A stretch of DNA of 64,000 nt from NCBI GenBank assembly GCA_963691705.1, contig OY829542.1, positions 35,760,579-35,824,578 on the forward strand, read 5' to 3'. Position 1 is the first letter of the stretch. The number at the start of each line of letters is the position of its first letter. The notes beneath the pieces are model-generated. The model was not told the origin of the DNA and did no database searches. It worked only from the letters and a program-made list of their open reading frames with translations. A program made the translations under genes and the position numbers. The stretch comes from Viola odorata. Its lineage: Eukaryota > Streptophyta > Magnoliopsida > Malpighiales > Violaceae. Shown in pieces: positions 19,982 through 29,826 of the stretch.

Positions 19982-20741
19982 TCACGCCGCTCGTTTTAGG
20001 ATTTTCCTTTTTTCCGCGTTTTCCTTCGGTAACTCCTCATGTTTCAGATATTTTATTACTGGGATTCTCCAGTCATTTTCTATTTCCTCCACACAGAGCG
20101 ATGCTTGTTCTTCCATGAAAGAAGGTGTGGATAGTTCCCCGTAATGTACATCCTGAGGTACGGAGGTTTCAAAATTGGCTGCCATTTTGGCGAGGCTGTC
20201 TGCCTCCACATTATCCTCCCTGGGAATATGCTCAAAGATGACCTGGGTGCCTTTCCCCTGTATTTCTGACAACTCTCATTTTACTTTGGCCAAGTATTGG
20301 ATCTATTATTAGTTTAGAATCTCCGCGTATCGTTAGGTGTAGACCGCGTTTTGCTTTTGTGGCATGTGCGGCTTTGATGGAGAAGTTGTTTCCTATTCTG
20401 AGCCCTGCTAGCAACGCTTCATATTCTGCCGCATTGTTGGACAACGGTTGCAAGATTCTGATGGCATATCGTATCTTCATGCCGTTTGGTCCAATTAGGA
20501 AAACACCCGCGCCTGCTAACTCTTGATTTTTTGCTCCGTCCACGTGAATAACCCATGAGTCCGTATAAGTTTCCGGGGTCAATAAGCATGAGTCCTGCGC
20601 CTCCTTTTTTAATGGTTCTACCAGCGCGTCTTCTGTGAATGTACATTCCGCTATGAAATCAGCTAACTCTTGGGCTTTAACGGCCGGTCTAGCCTTGTAC
20701 TGTAGCCCATATTGTTCGAGTTCGATTGCCCAGATTTGCAT
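19982..20741 (-). pseudogene. Second (aRH-like) RNase H of element B (copy 1)
   Basis: Starts with WAIELEQYGLQYKARPAVKAQELADF, a linker typical of Tat elements (given here only by its start and end positions, about 20650-20735), then the RNase H core: HVDGAKN, NNAAEYEALLAGL and RGDSKLI (acidic residues present). A frameshift near 20275 separates the last part (HIPREDNVEADSLAKMA). Tat/Ogre elements carry this extra RNase H beside the usual one, which supports the classification. Confidence 0.85.
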
Positions 20742-22109
20742 TCTCTCTTAGGACTTTGGCTTTCTAAAGATTTTTCTCAAAGGCTGATCGGTGAGTACAG
20801 TGACGGGGTGGGCTTGAAAGTATCGGTCCATCTTTCACGTTGCCTGTATTAGGGCAAGCGCTATCTTTTCAATGCGGGCGTAACACAACTCAGCATCTTT
20901 CAATATGTGGCTGATAAAAAATACAGGACGGTGTATAGGCCCCTCGCTTCGTACGAGGACAGCGTTGACTACCTCGTCAGCTACGCCCAGGTATAGATAT
21001 AGCTCATCGCCAGATTCAGGCCTTGTTAGCTCAAACGCTTTCTCGCATTCCTCTATCCATCCGAAGGGGGCCTTATTTCGAATGACTTTAAAAAAGGGTA
21101 AACATCTCTCACCCTGTCTGGAGATGAACCGTCCTAACGCGATGATGCGCCCGGTAAGCTTCTGTATTTCTTTAACAGTCCGAGGAGGTATCATATCCTG
21201 GATGGCCTTTATCTTCGAAGGGTTAGGCTGGATACCCTTCCGACTAACCACGTAGCCCAAGAATTTACCCGTTTGGAACGTGAACATGCATTTTCGGGGA
21301 TTCAATTTCATTTTGTACTATTCCATCACGTTGAAGACTTCCTCCAAATCAGCTAGGTGGTCTTTAAATCTTTGACTTTTAACTAGGATGTCGTCTACGT
21401 AAGCCTCTACGTTTCTCCCAATTTGCTTTTCTAAGACTTTATTTGCCATGCACTGGAACGTTGCCCCGACATTTTTTAGCCCAAACGGCATTGGAGTGTA
21501 GCAGTAAGTAGCCCTCAGGGTGATGAAGGCGGTTTTCTCTTCGTCTTCCACGGCCATGGGAATTTGGTGATACCCGGAGTTAGCATCTAGGGAGCTTAGG
21601 TAGGCATACCCGGCAGTTTGGTCGACCAACTGATCGATTCGAGGAAGGGGATAGCAATCCTTGGGGCAGGCGTTGTTCAAGCCAGTGAAATCGATGCACA
21701 TGCGCCAATCCCCGTTAGGCTTAGGAACTAACACAGGGTTAGCTAACCAGGTCGGGTATTGGACTTCTCGGATGAACCCCACTTCCGTAAGCTTTAGTAG
21801 CTCTTTCTCAATAGCTGCTGTCTTTTCTGGTGATAAAACGCGTCGCCTTTGCTGAACAGGCTTGGCGTCAAGGTTAACATTTAGCCGGTGTTCTGCAACC
21901 TCTCGCGAAATTCTGGGCATGTCTGCTGGTTTCCACGCGAATTCTCCTCTGCATTTTCTTAGTAGTCGGGCTAACTGCATACTCTCTTCAGGGCTCATCT
22001 TCTCGCTAACCAAGAGATTAGCTTCACTGTCCTTACTGACAAGTATTGACATCATCCGATCTAGCGGCTGAGTGCGCTTTTCTTCTTTATCGTTGAAGGG
22101 ATCGTCCAT
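20742..22109 (-). pseudogene. Reverse transcriptase and first RNase H of element B (copy 1)
   Basis: RT motifs in order: PTWLANPVLVPKPNGDWRMC, CPKDCYPLPRIDQLVD, DANSGYHQIPM, MPFGLKNVGATFQ and VEAYVDDILVKS (YVDD catalytic box present). After a single TAG near 21315 the same frame goes on with LNPRKCMFTFQTGKFLGYVV and a weak first RNase H (LYLYLGVADEVVNAVLV). Two more stops lie near 20750 and 20830. The frame is otherwise continuous from protease to RNase H, so this was one polyprotein. Confidence 0.9.
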
Positions 22110-22115
22110 TACACA

Positions 22116-22748
22116 TTAACGATCACAACTCCTTTGAGTCATGAGCAAGTAGCATTCAGCAGCTAACTTTTGGTCCCCTTTGATCGAAACCACGCCGTCC
22201 CACGAGGAGTACTTCATCCGCAGGTGTTTTTGTGATATCGCTGCCCCGAAGCGATTGAGGAACGGCCGCCCTAGTATGGCGTTATAAGGAAGGGTTAGGT
22301 CTACGACCAGAAATAATAACTCTTCAGAGCGTTTGGATGTGTCTTCTCGGAAATATACTGACAGTGACGTGATTCCTGCAACTGGGATCGGTACCCCATC
22401 AATCCTGACAATTGGCCTTCTACAAGGCTTTAACTCACCGTCAGGGCGCTTCATCAAGTTGTATGCTTCTAGTGAAAATAAATTCACTGCACTCCCATTA
22501 TCGACAAGGGTTCGTCTTACTCTGTGGCTACCGATAACGGGCGTTACTACCAACGCATCGTTATGCTGGAAAACAATGCCTTTTTCGTCTTCTTCTGAGA
22601 AAGACAATACCATCTTGTCTAAGGCACTTATTGCCTCGATCTTCCCCTGTGTGCTTTCTCGTTTGCATTTCTCCCCGGGACTGGGCGTTTGTGGCATAGC
22701 TTCCTCAAAATAAGGTGCCCCACCCGCGATGATGTTAATCATAGGCAT
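22116..22748 (-). pseudogene. Retropepsin region of element B (copy 1)
   Basis: Aspartic protease with the active-site string VDNGSAVNLFS and the downstream YNAILGRPFLNRF box typical of plant Ty3/gypsy. Only one stop (TAA) separates it from RT in the same frame. A frameshift at a G run near 22795 separates it from the gag knuckle. Confidence 0.85.
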
Positions 22749-22776
22749 CTGATCGCTGTGAACAATGAGAGTCTCC

Positions 22777-23102
22777 CTATTCTGCCCAGGGGGATGGCAT
22801 TTGCCTATAGTCAGATGTCACTTCAATCGGATTGTTCCTGGCCTCCTCTCTTGTCTTAGTGGTAAATTCTCCGAGATAGCCTTCTTCAACTAGGCGTTCT
22901 ATGGCCAGTTTCAATTCTCTGCACACATCCGTTGAGTGCCCTTTGACTTTATGGAACTTACAGAATGCATTTTCTCTTCCCCCCATAATTACTCAACTAG
23001 GGTTTCACAGGAGCTGGGTAACGGATAGGTAAGTTTCGCTGCTGAACTATCGCTAGGATTTCCGCCCTTGGGAGTATGAGGGAAGGAAGGTCAGGGTCGT
23101 AT
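22777..23102 (-). pseudogene. gag C-terminus with zinc knuckle (B, copy 1)
   Basis: Reading left from 23102: YDPDLPSLILPRAEILAIVQ, a stop near 22995, then the knuckle CKFHKVKGHSTDVC (C-x2-H-x6-H-x3-C, the form common in Tat gag) and LKLAIERLVEEGYLGEF. This is the continuation of the plus-strand gag that breaks off at 16920. Confidence 0.85.
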
Positions 23103-23120
23103 GGGCGACTGTTGGAACCC
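23103..23120 (-). repeat. 18-bp inverted repeat, right inversion breakpoint in B
   Basis: GGGCGACTGTTGGAACCC on the plus strand, reverse complement of 16903-16920. Left of it is gag-pol on minus; right of it antisense gene aORF1 on minus. Confidence 0.9.
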
Positions 23121-24552
23121 CCCACGTTGGTAACGGAAGACCCCTCTCCGCCAAGTGTTCCGAGATTAAGAGTGTTCGAATTAAAGCCAGCAGCAACAAA
23201 AGTAGAATAAATCAGAGAATCACCTAAAATGTGGGGATCGCGGCCGAAACTAGCACTTTGTGATTGGTCGACAGGCGCACCTCCACCCCCAGGGGCCGTT
23301 AGAGGAGGATTAGTAGCGGACGACGAAGGGCTATGTGGAAACTCATAGCGAGCCTTCTTCTGACACTCTCAGAGCGACTCCGCGATAGACATATCACATT
23401 GAGAGGATGAATGAGCAGGGGCAGCACCTACTTCCTAAACAACAGAAAAGCATAGTAAGAAAATTGCGCAAAAAAAGAAAAACAGTAGGGGGGAAATAAA
23501 TAAATACCTGGGTGCTCAGAGGAATGCCAGAAGGGATCGTATCAGCTGTCGCCTCTAAGGAAACGACAGTTGGGGAAGAAATGAGATGCGTAGCACGCGT
23601 CTTCCTAGCCCTCTTCTTCTTCACAACCCGAGTTTGAGGAGGCGGCGTTTGAGCAGTATCTGGAGCAGCGACAGCTTTGGCTTCGGCCTCCACCCTTTTC
23701 TTTTGCTCCCGTTTCCTCTTCCTTCGGAAGTACTCAGGCTCCCAACCGGGTGGAGGCACTGCACAGTTACAAAACGTTAGTGTTAGTACTTCCCTGTAGA
23801 ACAAAGAAAACGGCCAAACGCTCACCCTTTTTGCATTCCTCCATATCCAACCCGTTAGCCACTCTACGGGCGTCAACGCTAAAGTCTAACTGAAGCAGCG
23901 TCTTCAACCAGCCGTCTTCCGGGTCAGAAAGGGGTTTCCTGTTACCCCAACCCCCATCTTTAATTTCTTCATTAAATCCGGCCCTCCATAAAGGCTCAGG
24001 CAGCTCAACAACAAAAAATTCTTCTTTCCGGCGAGGAATAGAAGACTCGATGCCCATGAGCTTCCAAGTAAAGGGCTTAAGTGAGCCATCTTCATAGCGG
24101 GGAGATATTGATATCACCCCTTTCCGAGAATACAGCTGAAAAATATTGTGAAGTAACGCCAGAGTGGGGGATTCAATCCCTTTGAAGCGGCACAATGCCG
24201 CAAAGGCGCTAACAACGCACATCGCGTTAGGGCTCAACTGAGCCGGAGCCAAGTCAGAATCAGCCAACAACAATTTCACGAGCGGATCAAGGGGAAGACG
24301 AAACCCATGATCAAACAATTTGGCATACATCATTCTATTATTACTGGGCAAAACACTATTTAGGCGAAGCAATTCAGAAGCAGCATATACGGGATAATCT
24401 TTAGGGAACCGAGCATTAGACTCGGCTAACTTGAGATGAATTAAAGGCAATGTGTAGAGAGAAGTGGGCGTACTATCAATTTTCTCTTCCCCAACAGACC
24501 TTTGAGGATCTTCTTCCTCGACAGATTTTTTAGAACGAGTTTTAGCCATGAC
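23103..24552 (-). pseudogene. Antisense gene aORF1, 5' exons (B, copy 1)
   Basis: ATG at 24552 (MAKTRSKKSVEEED). Proposed exons: 24552-23826, 23758-23508 and 23434-23103, with GT donors (GTGAGC, GTATTT) and AG acceptors (GTGCAG, GTTTAG); 727 + 251 nt is an exact 326 codons. Exon 1 carries a domain (FDHGFRLPLDPLVKLLL, LAPAQLSPNAMCVVSAFAAL, ISPRYEDGS) that I recognise as the putative gypsy-type transposon class of plant proteins. Exon 2 is basic. Exon 3 has one TGA near 23365 and runs into the inversion breakpoint; the frame resumes at 16921 on plus and ends in a coiled coil, about 715 residues in all. Molecular function unknown. Confidence 0.72.
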
Positions 24553-24710
24553 TAACAAAGGAGAAAGAAAGAGAAAAGAAAGGGATGTGTACCTTAGCAA
24601 AAGAAAATACCAGGAGACCCAGACTAAGAAAGATGGAGCGGCGTGGGTTATTTTCCAGAAGGAAACAGAGGAAGAGGAGATTAAAAAAGAAGAAGGAGAT
24701 AGGGGAAATA

Positions 24711-24720
24711 TTATATATAA
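24711..24720 (-). promoter_or_regulatory. TATA-like box upstream of aORF1
   Basis: Minus-strand TTATATATAA, 159 bp before the aORF1 ATG, followed by a pyrimidine-rich leader. An AAG-GTACAC / TTGTTAG pair in the leader could be a 5' UTR intron. Confidence 0.5.
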
Positions 24721-25168
24721 CCCTGAGAAGGTAAAAAGGTATGGCCAATCAGCGACCGACATATGGCAAAGCAGATTGGCAAAGAGAGTGGCACGCGCGA
24801 GAAGTCATAAGTTTCAAAACAATGATGAAACGTTTCAGCATTCACGTCTCCCTAGAAGATGCCCGCGTCAAACGCTTCTCCATGAAAAAGACACGTGTTT
24901 TTATTCATCATTACTTTCCGAATCGCATTAATGGGGAGACTGCCGCATTTAATGACCTAAAAAGCAGTGCTGGCCTCACCAAACGGTGTGATGATGCAAA
25001 GAAGATAATGAAGAAAACAAGTAACGACACAGTGAGTCAAACGGCGCGATAAGGGCTACATGGCGTTAGCATTATTACAGAAGCAACAATGTCAAATGAT
25101 TCTCATGGAAAAATAAAGAAATATAGATAGCAATAGGAATAACAATCAAAGGGGAACGTCCAGGATCG
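24721..25168. other. Intergenic stretch between aORF1 and aORF2
   Basis: Upstream region of aORF1 and 3' flank of aORF2. Purine-rich on plus. The short plus-strand frames here show no domain I recognise. Confidence 0.5.
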
Positions 25169-27293
25169 TCAGCCCTTTTCCCCTTCCGGGGTGGATAAGC
25201 CATCCCCTCTTTTGCTAACCTCATCCATTACAGCAGAGATATAATCAGCAACCTGGGCTGGGTTAGAAGAGTCACCCTTAAAGCGGGTTGCGAATCCAGA
25301 AGTAAAGGCTTCCAAGACCTTCTTCTTCCACCACTCCACCTTTAGCGGTGTCCTAGCAAATTCTTTGTCTCGAGCCAGCATCTCTTCGCGAAGAAGGAGA
25401 TTTTTCTTCTTTTCCAATAATAACACTGCCTCCAGAACCTCCACCTTCGCTTTACCTGCGGATCTCTCTCTGTTTAGTTCCTTTTGTGACTCGTCATAAA
25501 GACGCGTTAGCAACTTCACATGGTCCGTTGATCGGTCAAGCTGCACCTTTTGAGCCCATACCGCGCTAGAAAAATTTCGCAACTCGTGATCATGAATGTC
25601 GAACAGATAGTTCAGATGATGGAAGGTATCCAGAGAATCATTCATAACATACCGGTGACGGAATTTCGGAGAAAGCTAAAGAAATTTCTCTCTCTTTGCG
25701 GGAACTCATCATTTCCCCTATCAAGGGCGCGGTAAACTCATCTCTAGAAAAGGGTTTGGGTATTCCGGCAGCGCGGAGGCCGTCAAAACAGAACCTTGTC
25801 AAGTTCATGCGGTAAGCCGGAGTCCCGTTAGGGCCCCATAGGAAAGATTGATGGATGGAGTTGAAGAGGAACCCTCAGCAAGCACATTCGAGATAGGAGT
25901 AAAAAACAACTGCGGAAGGGCTTTAGGCGGCAATTCGACAGCTGAGTCTGCAACAGAATATGTGGCTATTACGTCGGGAATACAGTGAGAAATCGGAGAG
26001 TCAGGAGCGTTAGCAGTAGGTGGGGAACCTGCCATCGGTATGGGCCCCACCACAGCAGGACAGGTAGTAGTCGACGCCTCAGTAATCTTCACCGGCTGAG
26101 AAGTACTTGCCTTAGACGGGGCAGTGGGTACAGGAGCAGACGTCGCGTTAACAGAAGGTACCCCGGTAGTCCGCCTACTTGTGTCTACTCGAAGCTTCTT
26201 CCGACAAGAAGAAGAAGCATGACGAAGGTCTGGTTTCGCATCCGTATCCTCCTCATCGCTATCAATCGCCCTTGTCGTGGTTTGGCCGAAATCTGTTCCC
26301 TTGCGACGATCTGGTAGCCAATTCTCGACGAAGCGAGAAGCTCGGACAGAGTCGCCGAGCCTTCGCCCTCCCTGAGCAACCGTCTTGGTTCTTCTCCTCT
26401 AAGGCCGAGCACCTTGGCAGTTGGAGCCTTCGACAGGGGGAGAGGCTGGTAAAGTTTAGAGTGGCGTTACATTCAAAGGAGTGCCAACGTTACCAGGTGA
26501 TTAACCGTCAGCATCTCCTACAAAAAAGAGAAGCGTGTTAAGACAAGGAACAAATGCGAAAGAAAGCAAGAAGAGAGGCAGACTTACCCATAACGCACTC
26601 CTCCAGAGGCCTGAATAAAGTAAATTCGCGGATACGATAGCAGGTATCCACGTCTAACAAAGCGTAAGCCTGCTGTAGCTCAGCTCTGGTCAGTATCGCG
26701 GGATTCGCCCAAATAGGGCCTATGAGCTCCTGGTTGAAATTAATGCGCCACAAACGAGACGGTAGCTCGAGAATAAAGAAACTGCCTTTCCAGTCAGCCA
26801 CACTCCTCTCAAAACCATGAAATCGCTGCCAAAACGACTGCGCGAACGCGTCATCCCATCGAGGAGTGATATCGATTAAACAATCATGACAATTCATACT
26901 AAAGAATTTGCGAAATAAATTGAGAGATGGGGTGAGAATGTTCCTCAACTCGCAAGCGCGAAGAAAGGCATAAACCCCACACCAGGAAGAAGGAGTTATC
27001 TGGGCAGGATTAAGGTTGTACTCCCGCAGCAGCGTTAGTATTGATTCATGAACGGGAAAGCGAAAACCATAAAGGAACATCTTAAAATAAAGTAGCCTAC
27101 AGAAACCCCACGCTGGATCATGAAGCCGCATGTGACTTTCAGGAACAGAGGGCTCATACCCGGGGGGAAAGGTAATACCGTGTTCCTCTAATTCAGCTTT
27201 TAGAACCACATCGCATGTAAAAATACTGGGTGATTGTGCGACCTCTGGATCCATGGGTCTCCAAATAACCTGGCGAGGCCTATTCCTAACCAT
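25169..27293 (-). pseudogene. Antisense gene aORF2, paralogue of aORF1 (B, copy 1)
   Basis: ATG at 27293. Exon 1 (27293-26588) encodes about 235 residues with the same domain as aORF1: FLYGFRFPVHESILTLL, LNPAQITPSSWCGVYAFLRA and IDITPRWDDAF. It ends at a GTAAGT donor right after EECVM; the aORF1 donor follows EECKK in the same phase. Exon 2 starts at 26517 after TTTGTAG and is open but for stops near 26500, 26460 and 26401: a basic and Ser/Thr/Pro-rich linker (to about 25845, then a frameshift). The 3' part (25645-25169) is a coiled coil (LTRLYDESQKELNRERSAG). Role unknown; the layout suggests an oligomerising accessory protein. Confidence 0.7.
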
Positions 27294-27736
27294 AATAAAA
27301 TAGGAAATCTGAGAGAATGGAAAGGGTACCTTATAAGTGAAGATTTACGGGTGACGCTCGGTGGACGACGGCCGGCAACCAGGAGGTTATTCCGAGGAAA
27401 GATGAAGAAAGACGAAAAAGAAAATTTGAAGCGAAGGAAAAAGTGTTGGAAAGAGATAATGGCCCTTTTTAAAAGGGGTTAAAATGCCACCACATTAATG
27501 GAGCTACCAATCACGTGGGGACGCGTGTAAGAAGAAGGTGGCCACGTGGAAGTACATTAAAGGAATCTGGGAAGGGAAGTTATTCGTCGTGATTCCCCAA
27601 AGGGTGGCAAAGTTGACTCAGTCAAAAATAATTGTGAAGCGGTTGCCTCAGTAAGGCTAACCCCTCACGATAGCTATCAGCGAGACCATCACGCTGACGG
27701 AGAGATAGTGACAAAGAGAAAGATAGAAAGCATTAT
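27294..27736. other. Upstream region of aORF2
   Basis: No gene. Contains CCTTTTTAAAAGGGG near 27475, a weak TATA-like candidate on minus. Sequence near 27600-27700 has no recognisable feature. Confidence 0.4.
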
Positions 27737-27742
27737 TTTATT
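27737..27742 (-). terminator. AATAAA poly(A) signal for aORF3
   Basis: Minus-strand AATAAA about 61 nt after the aORF3 stop. Confidence 0.45.
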
Positions 27743-27802
27743 CATAAAATGCCAAAAGGCATGTACAGTATGCGTAGCATAAGGGCACTAATCCTTATCG
27801 GG

Positions 27803-28204
27803 CTAGTAAATGCCATAGTGATAGACCCCGTCGTCATCCAGGAACGGCATCTTCTCGTTAGCGGGTGGAGAAGGTCCATCCACTTCCTTCCAGGGCCCTG
27901 ACGGGCCTGACTTTCCCTTGGCGCATGACCCTACCGCTCCAGCATCAACATCAACAGAAGAAGTTTTCTCCAACGAATAGTCAGATAAAGGAAAGCGTTT
28001 GCCAGTTTCCTGAATAGTGGAACCAGAAGAATCCAAGGCCGCGGCGGACACCTTGGGGGTTTTCTCCCTTTGCCTCTTGCGGCCCTTTCGACGGGCTGGA
28101 GGCCTCCATGGTGGTGACGGAGGAGGATGATCTGAGTCCGGCGATGTTGGAGGAGTTGGCAGGGAGTCGCGATCAATGGATCTCAAAAAATAGAAATCTG
28201 CCAT
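27803..28204 (-). CDS. Antisense small ORF aORF3, unknown protein (B, copy 1)
   Basis: 133 codons from ATG at 28204 (MADFYFLRSIDRD). Residues 15-35 are Pro-rich (PTPPTSPDSDHPPPSPPW), followed by a basic NLS-like stretch (RRKGRKRQREK), a Ser-rich acidic middle and a tyrosine-containing tail (DDDGVYHYGIY). No domain recognised. A TATA-like CTATTTAAGG lies 67 bp upstream and an AATAAA about 61 nt downstream. Open in both tandem copies, though these differ so little that this says little about selection. It could instead be an exon of a larger antisense transcript. Confidence 0.5.
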   Translation of the reverse strand: MADFYFLRSIDRDSLPTPPTSPDSDHPPPSPPWRPPARRKGRKRQREKTPKVSAAALDSSGSTIQETGKRFPLSDYSLEKTSSVDVDAGAVGSCAKGKSGPSGPWKEVDGPSPPANEKMPFLDDDGVYHYGIY

Positions 28205-28270
28205 TCGACTTGCAAATAAATAAAAGAAAAGAAGAAGATGAAGATGAACAGAAAACGGGGAAAGCAACTC

Positions 28271-28280
28271 CCTTAAATAG
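28271..28280 (-). promoter_or_regulatory. TATA-like box upstream of aORF3
   Basis: Minus-strand CTATTTAAGG, 67 bp before the ATG at 28204, with a CT-rich leader between. Confidence 0.5.
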
Positions 28281-28712
28281 TCCAAGAAGTGCTCCGATCC
28301 TCACACACGCCTCTGAAAAACAATTAAGGCGCCTAGAAAAGGTAACCGTAATTGCAGAATCTAATCCGGCACAAGCATACCCGCTCGTTAAATGCGCCAA
28401 TCAAGGGGCACCAAAAAACCGCCCAACCACCCACCTCTGGGAAGGCGGCACAGGAAACAGTCAAAGCAGGACATTCATTGCTGATTCTCGGGACATAATC
28501 ACTGCAATACTGTGTCTCGAGGAAGACTCATTTTCAGTTGGGCTTACAACGAATGCCACCAACCAACACACCCAAAAAATCAAGCGAGAAAAAAGAAGAC
28601 TTGATAATAATAGAAACAACCATTTATTTATTTATGGCCTGAACGGCCTTAGCATCAGACGCATGTACAAGAAAGCATAAGAAAAAGAAACAGGAAGGAG
28701 CGAAGACAGTAG
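28281..28712. other. Intergenic stretch between aORF3 and aORF4
   Basis: No gene seen. CATTTTCAGTTGGGCTTA at 28533-28550 repeats the bases just before the 3' LTR (29246-29262). Overlapping AATAAA signals on minus at 28623-28632 would serve aORF4. Confidence 0.45.
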
Positions 28713-29096
28713 TCAGGTGTTGGATCCGGCATCATCCTCCCCTGGCACGACGGGAACCTCCCTCAAGGCGTCATCAACAGAGGTCAGCTTGGCAGAACAG
28801 GCCCTCATACCCTTCAAGCAGCAGGCCAGCAAATCTTTCCTCTGCTGCAGCATAGAAGCAACTACCTCGATGTGGGAAGTGGTGGTGGCCAACTTCGCCA
28901 GACTCTCCAAAGGATTGAAATCCTCCATAGACATTCCCAGCTGCCTAGACAGAACGGGGGTTGACAGTCCTTGCAACTCCAAGACATCCTCCGAGGTCTT
29001 GATGATCATCCTCTCTAGGAATCCGATGTCACCTTCGGTGAGGTTTTTCAGAGTCATAGCTTTGGAGATCAGGAAATTTCTGGTCAGCTCATCCAT
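28713..29096 (-). CDS. Antisense small ORF aORF4, unknown helical protein (B, copy 1)
   Basis: 127 codons from ATG at 29096 (MDELTRNFLISKAMT). Leu- and Glu-rich and predicted mostly helical by eye (LTEGDIGFLERMIIKTSEDV, then SLAKLATTTSHIEVVASML), with two Cys near residue 93 and an acidic end. The frame extends further 5', but MDELTR follows a plausible leader. TATA-like CTATTATATG lies about 92 bp upstream, and AATAAA repeats 80-90 nt downstream. No known family recognised. First antisense gene inside the 3' LTR. Confidence 0.5.
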   Translation of the reverse strand: MDELTRNFLISKAMTLKNLTEGDIGFLERMIIKTSEDVLELQGLSTPVLSRQLGMSMEDFNPLESLAKLATTTSHIEVVASMLQQRKDLLACCLKGMRACSAKLTSVDDALREVPVVPGEDDAGSNT

Positions 29097-29186
29097 GGTA
29101 AAAATATATAAAGGGAAAAAAGCGAAAAAAGGTGAGAAATTTGCACGATCAAGGCAGGCCCATTTCCAAAGAAAGAGCCACCCCAG

Positions 29187-29196
29187 CATATAATAG
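29187..29196 (-). promoter_or_regulatory. TATA-like box upstream of aORF4
   Basis: Minus-strand CTATTATATG about 92 bp before the ATG at 29096. Confidence 0.4.
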
Positions 29197-29245
29197 ACTG
29201 ACAAGCAGAAGAAGGAGCGTTAGCCCTTGGTAAACACTCGGGCTC

Positions 29246-29262
29246 ATTTTCAGTTGGGCTTA
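29246..29262 (+). promoter_or_regulatory. Polypurine-like tract before the B 3' LTR
   Basis: TTTTCAGTTGGGCTTA ends at the LTR start. Weak in purines, but it resembles the ...TTGGGGGCTA motif that precedes many Tat 3' LTRs. Confidence 0.45.
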
Positions 29263-29821
29263 TGATAACAATACGCCTAACGGCAAGGACATTTTCGTCT
29301 TACACCCTGAGAAGAGGGTAAAACTACTGTCCCTACCAATCTGACAGCGTCGAGGCTATGGGACTGACACTGGGATGGTCGACATCAACAAGGGGGTCTC
29401 ACACATCACACTGTCATAACAGATGTCGTTACCCCATCCTAGGACAAGACGGGCTTCTTGAGAGGAGCGTAGATGTCGCCTTGCCTAGGTAATGCCTACC
29501 CCTATACATATATCTGGCGATAGCCCACTCCATCAAAGGGGAACTTTAACCCCCTCTGACGGGCGCGTTAGCCCCTTGTGGTCGAGATCACTCAGAAATG
29601 ATCCACTTTCGCCTATAAATACCTCCCCCACAAAGGAGGAAGGGAAGCAGAAATTGCTGGTCCAAGCTCTGCCATTCTTATCACCAATACTAACTTAAGC
29701 ATCGGAGTGTTTCCGCCGGAGACCCCCTCCGGCATCTTGCAGGTGCATCGGACCACCGTGGATCCCGAACTCGTGAAGCCCTTTCCCCGTCTATCCTTCT
29801 GCAGCCGACAAATTCTTATCA
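29263..29821 (+). repeat. B 3' LTR (copy 1)
   Basis: 559 bp with TGATAA...TTATCA ends. TATA box at 29614-29620 and R-region stem-loop at 29714-29734; here the last pair is broken by G to A, intact in copy 2. Target duplication ATGGG follows at 29822-29826. Confidence 0.93.
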
Positions 29822-29826
29822 ATGGG

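Larger units (their letters stand above)
1573..29821 (+). mobile_element. Element B: Tat-lineage LTR retrotransposon, interrupted and rearranged
   Basis: Both LTRs begin TGATAACA and end CTTATCA and are flanked by ATGGG. Without the nested Athila element A (1751-14800 plus its 5-bp target duplication) B is about 15.2 kb. Order: 5' LTR, primer site, gag on plus, a 6.2-kb inverted block carrying a tandem array and pol on minus, antisense genes, short polypurine-like tract, 3' LTR. Two RNase H regions, the gag type and antisense genes of the putative gypsy-type transposon class fit the Tat lineage. By eye the LTRs differ at roughly 3% of sites, so B is much older than A. All coding parts carry stops, so it is non-autonomous today. 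Confidence 0.85.

Noticed and set aside
28108..28680. 190-residue plus-strand frame across aORF3 upstream
   Set aside because: Opposite the aORF3 frame and promoter; no domain, no upstream promoter on plus.
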